Below, one piece after another: positions 37,390-50,107 of a stretch of 64,000 nt of DNA. Position numbers and translations under genes: made by a program. The stretch is from positions 26,127,758 to 26,191,757 of the forward strand of contig NW_023998414.1 in the NCBI RefSeq assembly GCF_014805625.2, in the 5' to 3' direction. The number at the start of each line of letters is the position of its first letter. Within the stretch, counting starts at the first letter, position 1. Source of the stretch: Glossina fuscipes (lineage: Eukaryota; Arthropoda; Insecta; Diptera; Glossinidae). The notes below the pieces were generated by a model. That model had not been told where the DNA came from. It saw only the letters and a program-made list of their open reading frames with translations, and made no database searches.

Positions 37390-37977
37390 ATGATTCTTCG
37401 GTGGCGTGATTCTGACTCAAGTTCAAGAGGCAAAATCCTTCGTCACTGCAGTCAATTGAAAATTACCCCTTCCCCGCCCGCTCCCGCGGGGGTTACCCAC
37501 ACATATGTGCATCACCAATCGCTTTCCTTCGCGGAGGCAGATCGCTACTATTTCAGTTTCTTCGCTAGCAATTTAATGAATTCCCTCATTGGTCTCTACT
37601 ATCTCTTTGCCCTACCCACTGCCTTGCTAGGCATCGCAGTTGCCTGTTGGAGCACCTTTGCTATAAAACCCAGCTACAACCGTTCAGGCTTCTATACTGC
37701 CATCATCATATTGTTGACTATATTGCTCGGCTCGCTTTCGCGCCGGGTCCTTGCTCGAACCGTACGCAGCGAAATATTGCATCCTAACCAACAATGGCGG
37801 GCTGTCGTTTCCGAACCAGTGCAAATACTTCCAGAAGTAGCTATAGCTAGTCAGGAATTGTGTGAGAGAGAAAGTTATCTACCCATGCGTTCCGTCGACC
37901 TACTGCACTATTCGTCACTCTTTTCCAATTCGATCGACATATCTTCGTTGACGCGAGCCGTTCTTGAGTTCTTGTAG
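37390..37977 (+). CDS. Unrecognised two-membrane-segment protein, 195 residues
   Basis: An uninterrupted ATG-to-TAG frame with coding-like base use: in 48 codons I counted across residues about 94-141, 28 end in G or C, far above the surroundings. Predicted features are a basic, proline-containing N-terminus (1-60, with a PSPPAPAG stretch), membrane segment 1 at about 66-92 ('LIGLYYLFALPTALLGIAVA'), membrane segment 2 at about 101-117 ('FYTAIIILLTILLGSLS') followed by SRRVLARTVR, and a soluble C-terminal tail of about 75 residues. The first ATG has a poor context; an internal ATG at 37576 (residue 63), just before segment 1, is a possible alternative start, and the frame could also be the last exon of a longer gene. 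An A-tract begins 23 bases after the stop with no AATAAA before it, so a retroposed copy is possible. Family unknown. Confidence 0.6.
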   Translation: MILRWRDSDSSSRGKILRHCSQLKITPSPPAPAGVTHTYVHHQSLSFAEADRYYFSFFASNLMNSLIGLYYLFALPTALLGIAVACWSTFAIKPSYNRSGFYTAIIILLTILLGSLSRRVLARTVRSEILHPNQQWRAVVSEPVQILPEVAIASQELCERESYLPMRSVDLLHYSSLFSNSIDISSLTRAVLEFL

Positions 37978-39638
37978 CTTCTGCGGGTCTCGTTGTTTGC
38001 CAAAAAAAAAAAAAAAAAAAATTTCTCTCTTCTTTACGGAGTTTATTTGTTGCTTCGGCTTTTAATATTTTCCTGAACAGCTTCATATAAAAGAATTCTT
38101 CGCCTTGCATAGCGCTCGCCTGGGACCTAATATCCCCTTGTACTTATTTTTTTTCCTTCTTTTTGTTTGCCTTCAAAATACCTTACGTACGAAATCACAC
38201 AACACAAAACAATTTTCCTACATATTTCAACTCGTCATGATTTTCTGCTTAAAATGAGAAATCAAGAGTTTTTTAGAAACACGACTCAAAAAATTGGTAA
38301 ACATCGGCAAATTGTTGAGCAAAATTGATCTTAAAAGAGAAGAAGAGGAATAAGTTTGTTTTTTTTTTTTTTTTTCTGAAAATAACTCGCGACAAATGGC
38401 CATGTAATGCAGCGTGCAAAACGTGTGCATAATTTATGGGGAATCGCGTTGTTTCTCTCTAAACAGGCAGGTAAAGGCAGCTTAGCTAGATTGTTGTTAA
38501 AGTGAAACCTTTTCTATTAGTCTGTGATAGATGTTGAAAAGTAATTTGAAAATAAATTTGGACATAAAAAATGTACATATATGTTTCTACATATACTGTA
38601 TATTATATATTATATATATTATATTTTCGGACAAAGATCATGTTCTCATTGACTTTAATTAATTTTGCATTTTTATATATAATTTAAAAAAAAAAAAGGG
38701 AATTTCTATAAAAATATCTTCATTCATATGTATTTATGGTGTATACACATTTACCAGTGGTATGTGAGGCTGGCTTGGCATTAAAACGTATTTAAATTTT
38801 AGACTTGGAAAAAGTTTTCCTTCTTACCGTAATTGCACACATGTGTACGTAATTCTCTTTACCATAAATAGTGCGGTACTTGTATATGCTGTCTGCTTAG
38901 CATACTCTGCGTTAAAGACATTGACATACTGGCATGTGTAAATCTGTGTATGCAGATACACAAGCACAGATATGCTTAAATCTGCACCTAAGCGATTATG
39001 TGAAGAATGAATGTCAGCTTAAAATTTAAAAAAAAAAACAAAAAAATTTCTTGCAATATGTATATATATATATATAGTAAGTAGCATTTATTTCACTGAT
39101 ATTAGGCGGTTTAGAAGGTATAATAAGTTTTTGCCTATGGCTGTTTGATTTTAACCTGCTTACGCGGTCATTGCGACTCGAGCGACGAACAAAACAAAAA
39201 TAAAAATAAATAAATAAATAAAGAGAAGAGAGAAGAGTAGTAACTCTTCTACGTAAATACCACACAACCATCATAACATTTTTAGAATTCTTTATAAATT
39301 GCAAAGAAATTAGACGAACCAAATAGATTCATTCTAAAAGTACAGTTAAGTTATGCAATCTACGTTGAAATACATGCTCCATACGCGCTAACTGAAATTT
39401 TACTTTTAAAAGTCGTACATAATAAGTTTTAACATATATAAGCTCACATCATACATGATTGTATAGAGGAATGCAGATTCGGCTTAAATCAATTAAAGCA
39501 GCTTTACTTGTTTATATATTTGTTTTTACTTTTTTTTTCATCATAGTTCTTTGACTTAATATGTTTTACTTTAATGCTTCACATGTTTTAGTTGCGCATG
39601 TTAGTTCTTGTTTTCCTTTTTCGGTTTTCAACAACTTC

Positions 39639-39646
<8 letters not shown>

Positions 39647-39675
<29 letters not shown>

Positions 39676-39776
39676 NNNNNNNNNNNNNNNNNNNNNNNNN
39701 NNNNNNNNNNNNNNNNNNNNNNNNNNNNNNNNNNNNNNNNNNNNNNNNNNNNNNNNNNNNNNNNNNNNNNNNNNNC

Positions 39777-39830
<54 letters not shown>

Positions 39831-39854
39831 GCATATATATATATATATATATAT
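39647..39854. repeat. Long (TA)n array containing an assembly gap
   Basis: TA repeats with occasional CATA units on both sides of the 100-N gap. The true length is unknown. Confidence 0.95.
39676..39775. other. Assembly gap, 100 N
   Basis: Exactly 100 N inside the (TA)n array. The frames that read through it are artefacts. Confidence 0.98.
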
Positions 39855-40265
39855 AAAACTATGCTAATTGTATGCAAACATATGTTAGGTTTGTTTGAGT
39901 TAAAGTTTTCGGTTAAGAGATGGATAGATGGATACACAACATGGATATAAACGTAAATTGTTTCGTGTATGCAGTAAGCCGTCTGAAGAGATATTTCTTT
40001 GGGAAACGGCGTAAATTACTGAAAGTTTTCAAAAACTATTTTATTGGCAGCGCGAAAAATTTTAACGATTTTCTGTTATTGTGAATATTGAAGTGCGTTC
40101 AGTTGTGAAAATGAACAAATTTTTGCTGCTTCCCTTTTCAAGCATTTCCGCTTTCAGCACAACCCATGTTTTCATATCGAAACAATGCTTCTTGTATTTC
40201 ACTTTGTTATTCCCATTTTATTCCGATCAAATGAAGCGAATAGTGGCTGCGCAAAGTCTGCTATA

Positions 40266-40298
<33 letters not shown>

Positions 40299-40639
40299 CT
40301 TGTTGCTTCAGTTTATATCATTTTCATAGATTGATTTAAACTGATCAAGATGATGTTCGATCATAAGTTAATTTAATTATTTTTATTCGATTTACGGATC
40401 TTCTAATCAAGTCACTTTCCCCGAAACTTGATGAGAAAAATCAAGAAATTGATACAAGCAACACCTCGCCAAGTTTGAATAAAACTCATCCCTAATGATG
40501 CTGCCTTTTGGCATCTAGCTAAAGGTAAAAAGACATTTACGAATAAGAAAATAAGTAAATAAATCGACAAAGTAAACAATGCTGCAAGTGATTCTTTGTC
40601 GGTTGTCTTTCTTTAAATATGGTTGGGACTAATTTTATG

Positions 40640-40930
40640 TACTGAAGCGAGCACCTGTGTACCAACCTTTAGTGTACCGACCGATTCAGATTCACTAATC
40701 TTGTCCGTCCATCTGTCCAACTTATATTATTATATTTAACGTGCAGATGGCAATTTTTAAGATATTTTGATGGAATCACACTGACCTGTTTTGGACCGAA
40801 ACACGAACACCATTCAAAGTGTTTCGGATAAGATCACTTTTTCGACCACTACCCGTAAGATGCTTTGTTTCGCACAATAATTGCATTAAGCGAAGTGGTG
40901 AAGGATGTTTAATAGTGGGCCCTGTGCCAC
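40640..40930 (+). repeat. Dispersed repeat family E, copy B
   Basis: It contains 'gtaccgaccgattcagattc', 'ttgtccgtccatctgtcc', 'cacactgacctgttttggac', 'cgaaacacgaacaccattca', 'gatcactttttcgaccacta' and 'tttaatagtgggccc', in the same order as copies at 11.6 and 63.8 kb. Confidence 0.65.
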
Positions 40931-42039
40931 TCTAATGTTTATGTGCTTGTTAACTCCAGTAAGGATGCATAGATGAAATTCAGGTCGATTTTGCAATGAT
41001 TGTTGCTTGACGCTATTACTGGTAAGCTTTTAGTCCTAAAACTAGAAAAAACTAAATCTTTATTCATTCTGCTTGATCTCCACAGATGCGATAATAACTC
41101 AACAGCCCACTGTTAATAAAATACTTGAACGATTTATGTATTGATTTAAGATACCGACAAATATGCTTTTTTTTTTGTTCTAGTTCAACAATATTGCACT
41201 TAAAGCCTAAATGTGTTTAATCGACTTTTTAGAAAGACATGATGGGTGACTAAAATTCGATCTGGGAAATGGTGCTGCAACTATTGTTGATTTGTAAAAC
41301 TATTGGACTCCTAGAGATAGTATATCCGCTGCTGTAGTAATCGCGTAATCATTTCAAAATATCGTCCATCACAACAGTGTTTATAACGCTTTCAGGTAGT
41401 TGCAGTCAATAGAATCTTTTCCAAATGCGAAAATATGGCGCACTTCGAAATATATTTAAATCGCACTGTACGTCGTCTATTTATTTGCTAATCTCCCTTA
41501 GGGTATGTCCATTATTTTTCAAACAAATCAAAAAAAGTTGTAAGTGAATTCATTGCTTTTGTAAAGTTCAGGCCTAAGGTCAAACAATTAATTGCCTTAT
41601 CTGTGTAAATTTTTTGTTTCATATAATTTTGAAATTTTAATTCCTTATAGGAGGTTGAAATCGGTTTAGTAAAACAATAAAACTCAATCCAAGTTGTAGT
41701 CAGTTTTAATACTTTATAGCGATCTATTTAGTCGTTAACAATTTGGACTTGAAAGTAAATTACAGTTTGAAAGTGTTTGCTGCATTTTAATATCATTATT
41801 TCTATCTATGTATCTAACGTAGCTGATCTTACGCAGCAGTAAATACTTTTTTGTGATTTATTAATTTTTATAAGAAATATGTCTGTAAAGCATAAACAGA
41901 TAAATAAAGCTTTGGTTCAGTCATCATTTGCAAAGGCAATTAACATATTAGCAGAGAAAAGGTAGTTGAAAAATGTCGAGCGGTGTTTGGGAAAGACGTA
42001 GCTTACAAAGCTTGATAAAGTAAGTGCAGTAACTTTTCT
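40931..42039. other. Spacer
   Basis: Unique AT-rich sequence with no coding or repeat signal that I can support. Confidence 0.65.
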
Positions 42040-42735
42040 AATGCCCGTTCCACACATATATGCATATGCTCAACCTCTCTATGGCTATCCTTTTTTGCGT
42101 TAATTTCATCTGTCTTTTGATGATCCGTAGTTCTAATCTATAACTTCATTACGTGGTTCTTGCCGTCAATCGTCTCTTCTCTAACCAGTTGCTCGTTAAG
42201 TTGTTCATAGATTCTTCTACTTTTTGTATAGCATTTTTTGCTTTACAATTTACACCCCTTCGTCTCCTTATCACGTCTATCCTTTCGTCCCTTACCTATT
42301 AGTGCATTATCCTCGGCGTTCGCTATTGTTTTCGTTCAGTATCCTCTCTCTCTCTCTCTATCTCTCTCTCTCTTTAACAGATTCGCTTGCTTATCCAGGC
42401 TGCTATGTATTTTTTACATCTGTGCATCTGCACGTCGTCCAGTTGCTCGTTTGATCTCTGCACACTTTTAGAAGTGAGTTAGTTTGACCGAGCCTTGTAT
42501 TTGATCATCTCGCCTTTCACCTATCTATATCTTTATTTGTCTAGTGATGTTTTTGTTTGCTAGTTTGTCTCTCTGCTATTCTGTCCGTCTGTCAATCGTA
42601 GCCTCTATTAATCTGTTTTTCGTCCGTTCAAGCTTTTGCCAGTCGCCCCCATTCCCTCAGATATTTGTGACGCAAGCCCTTCTATCTATCAGCCTATCTA
42701 ACATTAGCTGCTGCGATTCTTCCGACACAGAAAAG
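42040..42735. repeat. Cryptically simple pyrimidine-rich stretch
   Basis: Plus-strand TCTATC, TCCGTC, TTCGTC and CTTATC words plus a true (CT)n run near 42342-42372. It gives Ser/Leu-rich plus frames without domains. Composition is the same type as 31570-32330. It lies directly before an exon-like block. Confidence 0.5.
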
Positions 42736-42930
42736 TTCAGTGTAGTGGGCAGAATTTTCGTCAGTACATTCGCGAGATTATAGTCGAAAAATCAAGTTGA
42801 AAAACGAGAGTAACTCAATTAAAACACAATCAACAAATTGCTTTTGTTAATAATCAGTGAAGTGTAGAGCAGCGATCAGCGTAACATTGGACTGAAGCCG
42901 TAAAGAAAGAAAGAAAACAAATTTGCATCG
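42736..42930 (+). other. Possible non-coding first exon (5' leader)
   Basis: Two initiator-like TCAGT strings (42737-42742 and 42761-42766) open a stretch that reads like a fly 5' leader: A-rich, CAA/AAC-rich, no long frame and low in simple repeats. It ends at a possible donor CATCG|GTATGC. The donor lies in one arm of a perfect 8-bp inverted repeat, TCGGTATG at 42928-42935 and CATACCGA at 42961-42968. No TATA box or DPE is convincing. Confidence 0.25.
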
Positions 42931-43512
42931 GTATGCTTAAGAGAGTCGATATTCACATTTCATACCGAAGTGAATGTTCTTCGCTTTTTCCCTTCTTAAT
43001 TTCATTCTTTAATAGCTATTAATTTTTTCCTTTATTCGTTTTTTCAAATGTCTACTTGAAAAAGCACGGCACGTATTTATGCTTTAGCACGATTTTATAT
43101 AAGCTGCAGATAAGTCTTTAAATGAAAATTTGCTTTTGCTTTTTCTTTTATTTATTTATTTTTTATTTTTTTTTTTGTTGTTTTTCCCTCCATTTTTTTA
43201 TTTTTTTTTTTTAAATAAATTCTTAGATATTAATTCAGGTTGCAATGCTGCTAAAGCATTGTACGGAATATAGCGCGTGAAGGAAGGTTCAACACTTTGC
43301 AACCTCATAAAATGTTTGCCTCGAGGTAGCTGAGAAAATTAAACGTGCACTCTATTCGCTAATCTCGTTTGAATAAGGTCAGACGATTTTGCATATTTAT
43401 AAGTTTTGGTTTTATATAATTAAGAGCGAAAGTGCATTTACATGCCAAAAGCATTACAGGGTAGCTGGGAACGACTGGGAATGTAATTCAACGCCGACAC
43501 TAAAGAGAAAAA

Positions 43513-43558
<46 letters not shown>

Positions 43559-46500
43559 TGTAATATGCTTTAGGATGAAGGCAAACGAAGATAAGGACAA
43601 CAAAACGAATTTAAACAATAATAAATTGAATAATAAATAATTGCTTAATATTTAATGTCACTGAATAAGTTTTTTTCATTTTCTTCTTTTTTTTTTTTCT
43701 TTTTGCACATGATTTGCTTATTTCTCAATTTATATTAAAATGCATATGAATTACGTGTGTTGTATATGAGCCGTTCACTGCACAAATTGATTAACTCTAT
43801 AAAGCGAGAAGTTGACAAATGCGATAAAATAATTTTATTTTTTATTTTTTTATTTTTTTTATAAATTGATGCATTGCATGGATTGTGAAACGAATTTCAA
43901 GGAGATGTAGCACTCATCCCCACAATTTATAAAATGAATCGGACAGAATTGTAGCAATAATTATGTGACTGATGGAGTTAATCGAAAGACGAAAGCAAAC
44001 TAAATTTAGTCTTTAAATTTTTAGATCTTTAATAATAGAGAGCATTAATAATTATAGATTTTGCATGCATTGTCCAAATTTTCCATAAAAACGAATACTA
44101 ACAGTTCTGTTCCCATATATGAGATAACATTTCTGACTTTGCGAAGGCTATACAAACTTCTTAAGCGATTATCATTAAACTTAAACTCACTCACACATAC
44201 GGTCTCTTAATGTTACATATTAATTGCATGGGTATTGTCCCCTATACAACCTTGCTAAACTAAAATTAGGCTTTGTACAAGGTCGGGAGGTTTATCGCTA
44301 AAATCCGTCGCAGAGATGATGTCTTTATAAAACCTTACCTTAAATTCAAAGCACTCACCCATCTGTTTAAAATTTCAGTCTGTGCACTCCCTTTACAAGC
44401 GATCTCAATTCGGCATATCTAGTGGAAACCCCCTAATAGTCATTCACTTCATAAACGACCTCACTCGCTGACAGGTTATTCGTTGTGCGTTGCTCTCGTT
44501 GCCGGAACTAAGTCTTCCACTAAATTCTAGAACTCTTAGCCAAGCAGTCAGTGTCTTCAAGTTAGGCCAATAGTTACCTTGTATAGTCCTTAAGTACATA
44601 TTGGCAATGCTGCCTTATTCATAATAACAGGTTTTTTCTTTCTTTACAAGACATGTAACAGGTTTAGAGCCAGATTTAATTAAATAAATAAACTGAAAAT
44701 TTAAATTGAAATTGAAATGTGTGTTTTGTGATGAATAAAGGATGTCTTCCCAATCAGCAGTGGAGTCGTAATTTCGCAATTTGTTGTCAGGTTTTCAGGT
44801 CCATCATGTCTCTTCTCTTTTCCCTTGTCACAGTTCTACCTTCTAGGATGTAATAAAGGCTAATCTACACTTTTCAAACGTTGCGGTCTATCTGTTACAG
44901 ATTTCATTGTGCCGCATGAGGAAGGGCGTGGACCTTTCTCAATTTATCGAACACATTTTAAGCCAATGTACTGTAAATGGTTCAACAAAACTTGGCAGAG
45001 TTTCGATATTTCTGCTTTGTAGAAACAACAAACTTGACTCATTGTTGTTTTCAAAGCGCTTAACCCACGCCTCTATGCACTTTCTTCGACTCGATGAAAT
45101 GTTCTTGACGTGCACGAGATCATTCAGTTTCTGTCCAAGCAAATATCTGGCTTATATTTCTATTGAAATCATGGCAACTGCATCCACAAACGCACAAATA
45201 TCGCTTATAATAAGCCAACGGATATAGCCGAAATAACATACGAAGATATCTGTTCAGTCTCTTCTAAGTGGGTTTCGTTTTTAATCAGTGCCGTCTGAAC
45301 ATTGAATTTTTATTTACGATTTACATTAGAGTATGCCGAGTTAACGAAAATCGCCTCTGTAATAAACTATTTTTTATTCAGTTGCCAAAAAGTGTTGCCT
45401 AGCGTTTTGGCAGCTAAATTTAAGACTTTTCACATAATGGAGTTAATCAGTTTGTGCAAGGAGCGGCTCATATTAAGAAAAGAAACTTGAATAAGAATTG
45501 TGATAAGAGGAATATATATATATATATATTATATTTTTTTTATTTTTTTTTGGTATGTGTGTCTACTTATTCATGCATAGCTGAGTTTAAAATCAAATGA
45601 AATTCGTATGTAAATATATGCATAACATGTGATATCATATTCCGATTCTGGATGGATACTTAGTTATATACACACGTTCAAAGATAGAGAGAGAGAGAGA
45701 GATATACAGAGAGATATAAATCATAAGTAATATGAATAAAGTCGACAGACAAAGTTCAGAAACCATAAAAATAAATAAATAAATAAATTTCGAAATAAAA
45801 TATGTAGGCAAGAAAAGCAACCAACCAACCAATCAACCAAACAGTCAAATTTTAACTTACACATTACTTATGATATACGTAACTAGAATACAACTCAGCC
45901 ATATTTAATGAAGGAAATTCGATTAAGCCTTCAGAAGTCTTCTATGATGTTTATCAATCAAACATATGCATAGAAAGCATACATACATACATACATATAA
46001 TATACATAATATGTAAAGACACGCAACTACTTATCTTTACCCCAAATATAGTTAAATAGACGCGTGCATGAATACGTTTTCTGTCTACGCAGTTCAGTGG
46101 CAGGGACTCGAAAGTGAACGTATTGAACATGTGTCTGCTATTAAATAGAAATGTATGAATCCCAAGTGTATATATATATATTTTTATATATATATATATC
46201 TTGTGCAGCATATACAAACTTAATCAATCGTTTCAATTGAAGTTGTCTGATACGCTTATGTTTTATTGAATAGAAACATCGATATCTATAGAGAGACGAG
46301 CATATGTTTAAACAAAAACTTACTAATACTTTATAATTATTATGAAACTCAATTAATGGGTAAAGTGGAAACATCAGTTATAATTACTTACGTTATTCAA
46401 TAAAGCAGAGTAAAACATTGGATTTATCCGCACATTAAGAAAAACAATTAGGAAATTTTCAGTTACTTAACTTAACTTTCCATTCAACATTTTACATGAT

Positions 46501-47300
46501 TTATTCATTAACTTTTATTCCATTTACGCACAATTACGAAAAGAAGATAAAACGTACAAGAGGAATAGATTTTATTCACTTAGCGAAATGTTCGCAAACA
46601 AATAAACATGCATGTATCCTTGATACTTGACCCTTCTGCATAGCGAAATTCCTATCGAAATTCTATATCGGTCGACCTATCTAACTTATCAAAAAGTACT
46701 TTTCAGCTAAGCGATATCGTGGATTTGATCGAAATTCAAAAAAACAAAATAAAAAAAAGCGCATAAGAGAAGCGATGCGTATCTACAGAAGACTGCAAAG
46801 TGCGTTACAAGGTATGATCTGAAATCAAGTATATGCCATAGACGGTACATAGAAAGCACAATATCCGATTAATGTATCGAATGAATGAATCGATGCCCAA
46901 TTTGAACATAACTCATTTTTTCAGTTCAATTTATACTTATTCGTTGCTAGCTGTCCCGTCATCCAACAGGTCAACCTATAACGAACGATTTAAGTCCAAT
47001 AAAGCTTCCGGAGGCATTTGCCCACGTCAAACTTTCAAAAGAATATCAAGAATTTGAAATAAGGTATTTTCAACAATTGCTTAAGGCTGTGTGGAGATGT
47101 CTCGAAATGCTAGCAAAACGCTTAAAGTTCTACTCTATACATGAAATGATAGTTGAAAAAGACATCTCGAAAGTACTTCCTTTGGATTATGATTTGTGGA
47201 CTATCGATCATGTTTCACATTTCAACATTTATAGAGTATTCGTACCTTCAAGATAATGCTTCAGATTTGCTGCATTTGTTTTGATTGAGTGTAATAATGT
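42931..47300. other. Spacer
   Basis: T-rich at 43140-43215, (AT)n at 43517-43548, (GA)n near 45685-45703, a short TACA tract at 45980-46000 and TA-rich sequence at 46168-46200. The overlapping frames at 44907-45227 (+) and 44939-45142 (-) mirror each other and carry no motif that I trust. Confidence 0.65.
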
Positions 47301-50076
47301 TCTAGACTATCAATATATATATATATATATATATATGTCATCGTTTTAAGGGTACAGTCCTGGCGGTCTGGCGGTCCATTTTTTTAAATCAAAATTATAT
47401 GAACATAAATGGATCGAATTAGCGGAATGGAAGAATATTCAAAAGACGCTTGACGAGCATTTTCGCATTGTAAGCTTGTAAGCGAATTAATTCGAAAACA
47501 AATCGAATTTTTTGCACAAATACTAATGCACGACTCGTAGAGACAAATAAATTGGGAAAAATTTAATTTGTTCATTGAAGAGATTGATATATAATCGAAT
47601 TTATACATATTTACATATTTGCGTATGTATTGATAGAAGTTATTGATATTGAAATACATGTAGATATATATGTATGTACGTATGTATGTATGTATGTATG
47701 TATGTATGTATGAGAAATTGCGCAAACAAATTACATTAAAAGAGAATTTTCCGCTGCACAAAAACGTTTATCTTTTACGAGATCTCCGAATGTTGGGGAA
47801 GGGGAAGGGGAATGAGAAAGCAATATATCCTTCAATGGTGGTAATTCTAAAAACCACCAGCATAACAATGACAAACAAATATTTAAGATGTTAAGATGCG
47901 TGCAGAGACATAGCTAAAGGGATATTAAACGAAAAATGTCAATCCAAGCATTAAATAAACGCACACTTGCATCTTAACATTGCGGCCAGAGAACTTTTTG
48001 CTTATATTATAGGCCTTTAAGCGTCTCCCCTTCAAAATATAATTTTCATCATATTTCATATGATATGGCGATGCAATGTAACGCAGAAGGCATGTCTATG
48101 TCCATATATTTACAATAGATTCGCGTAGAAGACAGACACTTTGAGGTTACAAGCTTTCTCGATCCAATTCAAAATATAATACATATTGACACTCGGACAC
48201 AAATACAAAGAAATAACTGATTGCTATATCGAAATGAGAAAAAAAAATTTTTTACAAGTTCTTAAGAGCGCGTCGTATCCTCTCGGGCTTGCTGCGTTGA
48301 GTGTTCCATCATATGTTAGATCTAAGATTTATGTAATTTGTCGTAGGGCGCGATATATATATGAAAACGAGATACATTGTTTGTGTGTCTTTAGATAAAA
48401 GTTTCACTTTCTTTAGAAAGCATATAAACGCTTTCAGAAATGTGTACATATTCTCCATCATCAGTAGGTTAGTGCATTTTCTTTGTTTTAAATAAACATG
48501 AGTTCACCATTACGTATGAGCGACTAACACGCTCATGTGTGCACATAATTCTAAACAAATTTTTTTGTTTTTCTTTTTTTCTTTTTTTGAAAAAAAAAAA
48601 AAAGATTTTATTGTGTTTTTTTTATATTCTTCAAAAATGAATCTTATGGTAAATGGATTCTATATGCAATCGAGAAAAAACAAAACAGAATAAGTTTGAA
48701 AAACATCAGCTTTTCTATATCTGACTGACTGCTTTTATGTTATAACAAAAAACCGAAAAAGAAAAGGGAAAAATGTAAAAATAGAAATTCACTTTTTATG
48801 TATGTGTGCATGCGTGTGTGTAATATATATTTTTGCTGCCGCTAATGCTGCCGCCGTTGTCGCTGACATACATAGATAAACATACACAAACTTACGCAAA
48901 TATATATATATATATATATATGTGCCCTGGCATATAGACATTTAAATGTATACGAACGATGAAAACATACAGTTAAGTCAGACAAAGACGAATTGAAATG
49001 TTAAACGTGATTTATACTGCTTTGCTCTCAATACCTTCCCTACCTACTACTACCACTCCTACTATTACTACTACTACTACTACTACCACTACTAATGCCA
49101 CTATTATTACTACTACTACCACTAATACTACTACTTCTGCTCGCCAACCCGTATACCTACGAATCTACAAAGATTTACGCATACAATTCAACAACAACAT
49201 GGAACAAGTCTGTCACTCCTACTGTTTTTTTTTTTTTTTTTTTGAATTTAAAATCTTATTTATTTGGTTTTTTCTTTATTATTATTATTATTTTTTATTT
49301 TTATTTTTTTTTTTTTCTATTTTTTCTTCTTCTTTTTCTTGTTTCAGTTAAATAAATGGAAATGCTTTTAAGCTTATTACTTGAGTAAGCGAAAATAGTA
49401 ATATTCACACAAACATATAAATGATGTTATTTTATTCTAAATACCTCCGAAATGCATTTGTATTGTTTAAGAGAAACCATTAAAGTGTTATTTTTAACTT
49501 GGCCAACGGCACATTTTTTTATTTTTTTTTTTTACTTTTTCCCTTGTGCTATATAAATGCGATACGTACATATATCGATAAAACGTATTACTTCTCAGTT
49601 TAACCTATTTTGAGTCTTTAGGTGTTGTTTTTACTGTTTTAAATTATTTGATTTATTACTTTATCTAGTGTTGATTTAATGGAATTTTCTTTTTACAGTC
49701 AGCGCCGAGATATGTATATATATATATATAGAGTCTGTTAGTTTGCATTTGGCGAGCATTAAAAAACTCAAAATATAAAGCAAATTAAATGGAAATTTTT
49801 ACATACTCAGCATAATAAAATATAATATATATATATATATATATATATAAATATGTTAACTCTCTTTGCTTGGTTTTTACAAATTCGATATGCAGCATAG
49901 ATTAAGTGGGAATATTTTTTTTATTTTTTGTTTGCAAAGCCACGATGACATCTCTAACATTTAAATTATATTCGGTGAAGTTGCGGTTTAGCCTTCTCTG
50001 GCTTATGTGTCAGGCTTTCTAAGTGCTGTAGAAAGGTAAAAGATAAGAACAGGTTGATTTGCTGGCTGGCCCAAAC

Positions 50077-50107
<31 letters not shown>

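Larger units (their letters stand above)
37978..40639. other. Spacer with 3' flank of the 37.4-kb frame and (TA)n
   Basis: An A-tract at 38002-38020, T run near 38357-38375, (TA)-rich sequence at 38570-38625, and a long (TA)n array around the gap at 39676. A short frame with ATG at 40111 begins 'MNKFLLLPFSSISAF', signal-peptide-like, just after a TCAGTT (40099-40104), but it runs into a (CA)n repeat at 40266-40299 and has no further support. Confidence 0.65.

Noticed and set aside
39561..39950. 129- and 123-codon frames of Tyr-Ile repeats
   Set aside because: They translate (TA)n and run across the N gap.
44907..45227. 106-codon plus frame and a mirrored 67-codon minus frame containing CIEAWVKRF
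   Set aside because: The minus text faintly recalls the helix-turn-helix part of Tc1/mariner proteins, but no second collinear block was found.
48998..49355. 117-codon Thr/Phe-rich frame
   Set aside because: Encoded by (ACT)n followed by T runs.
49573..49620. Exact DRE TATCGATA followed by an initiator TCAGTT
   Set aside because: No leader-like or coding sequence follows on either strand; likely chance in AT-rich DNA.
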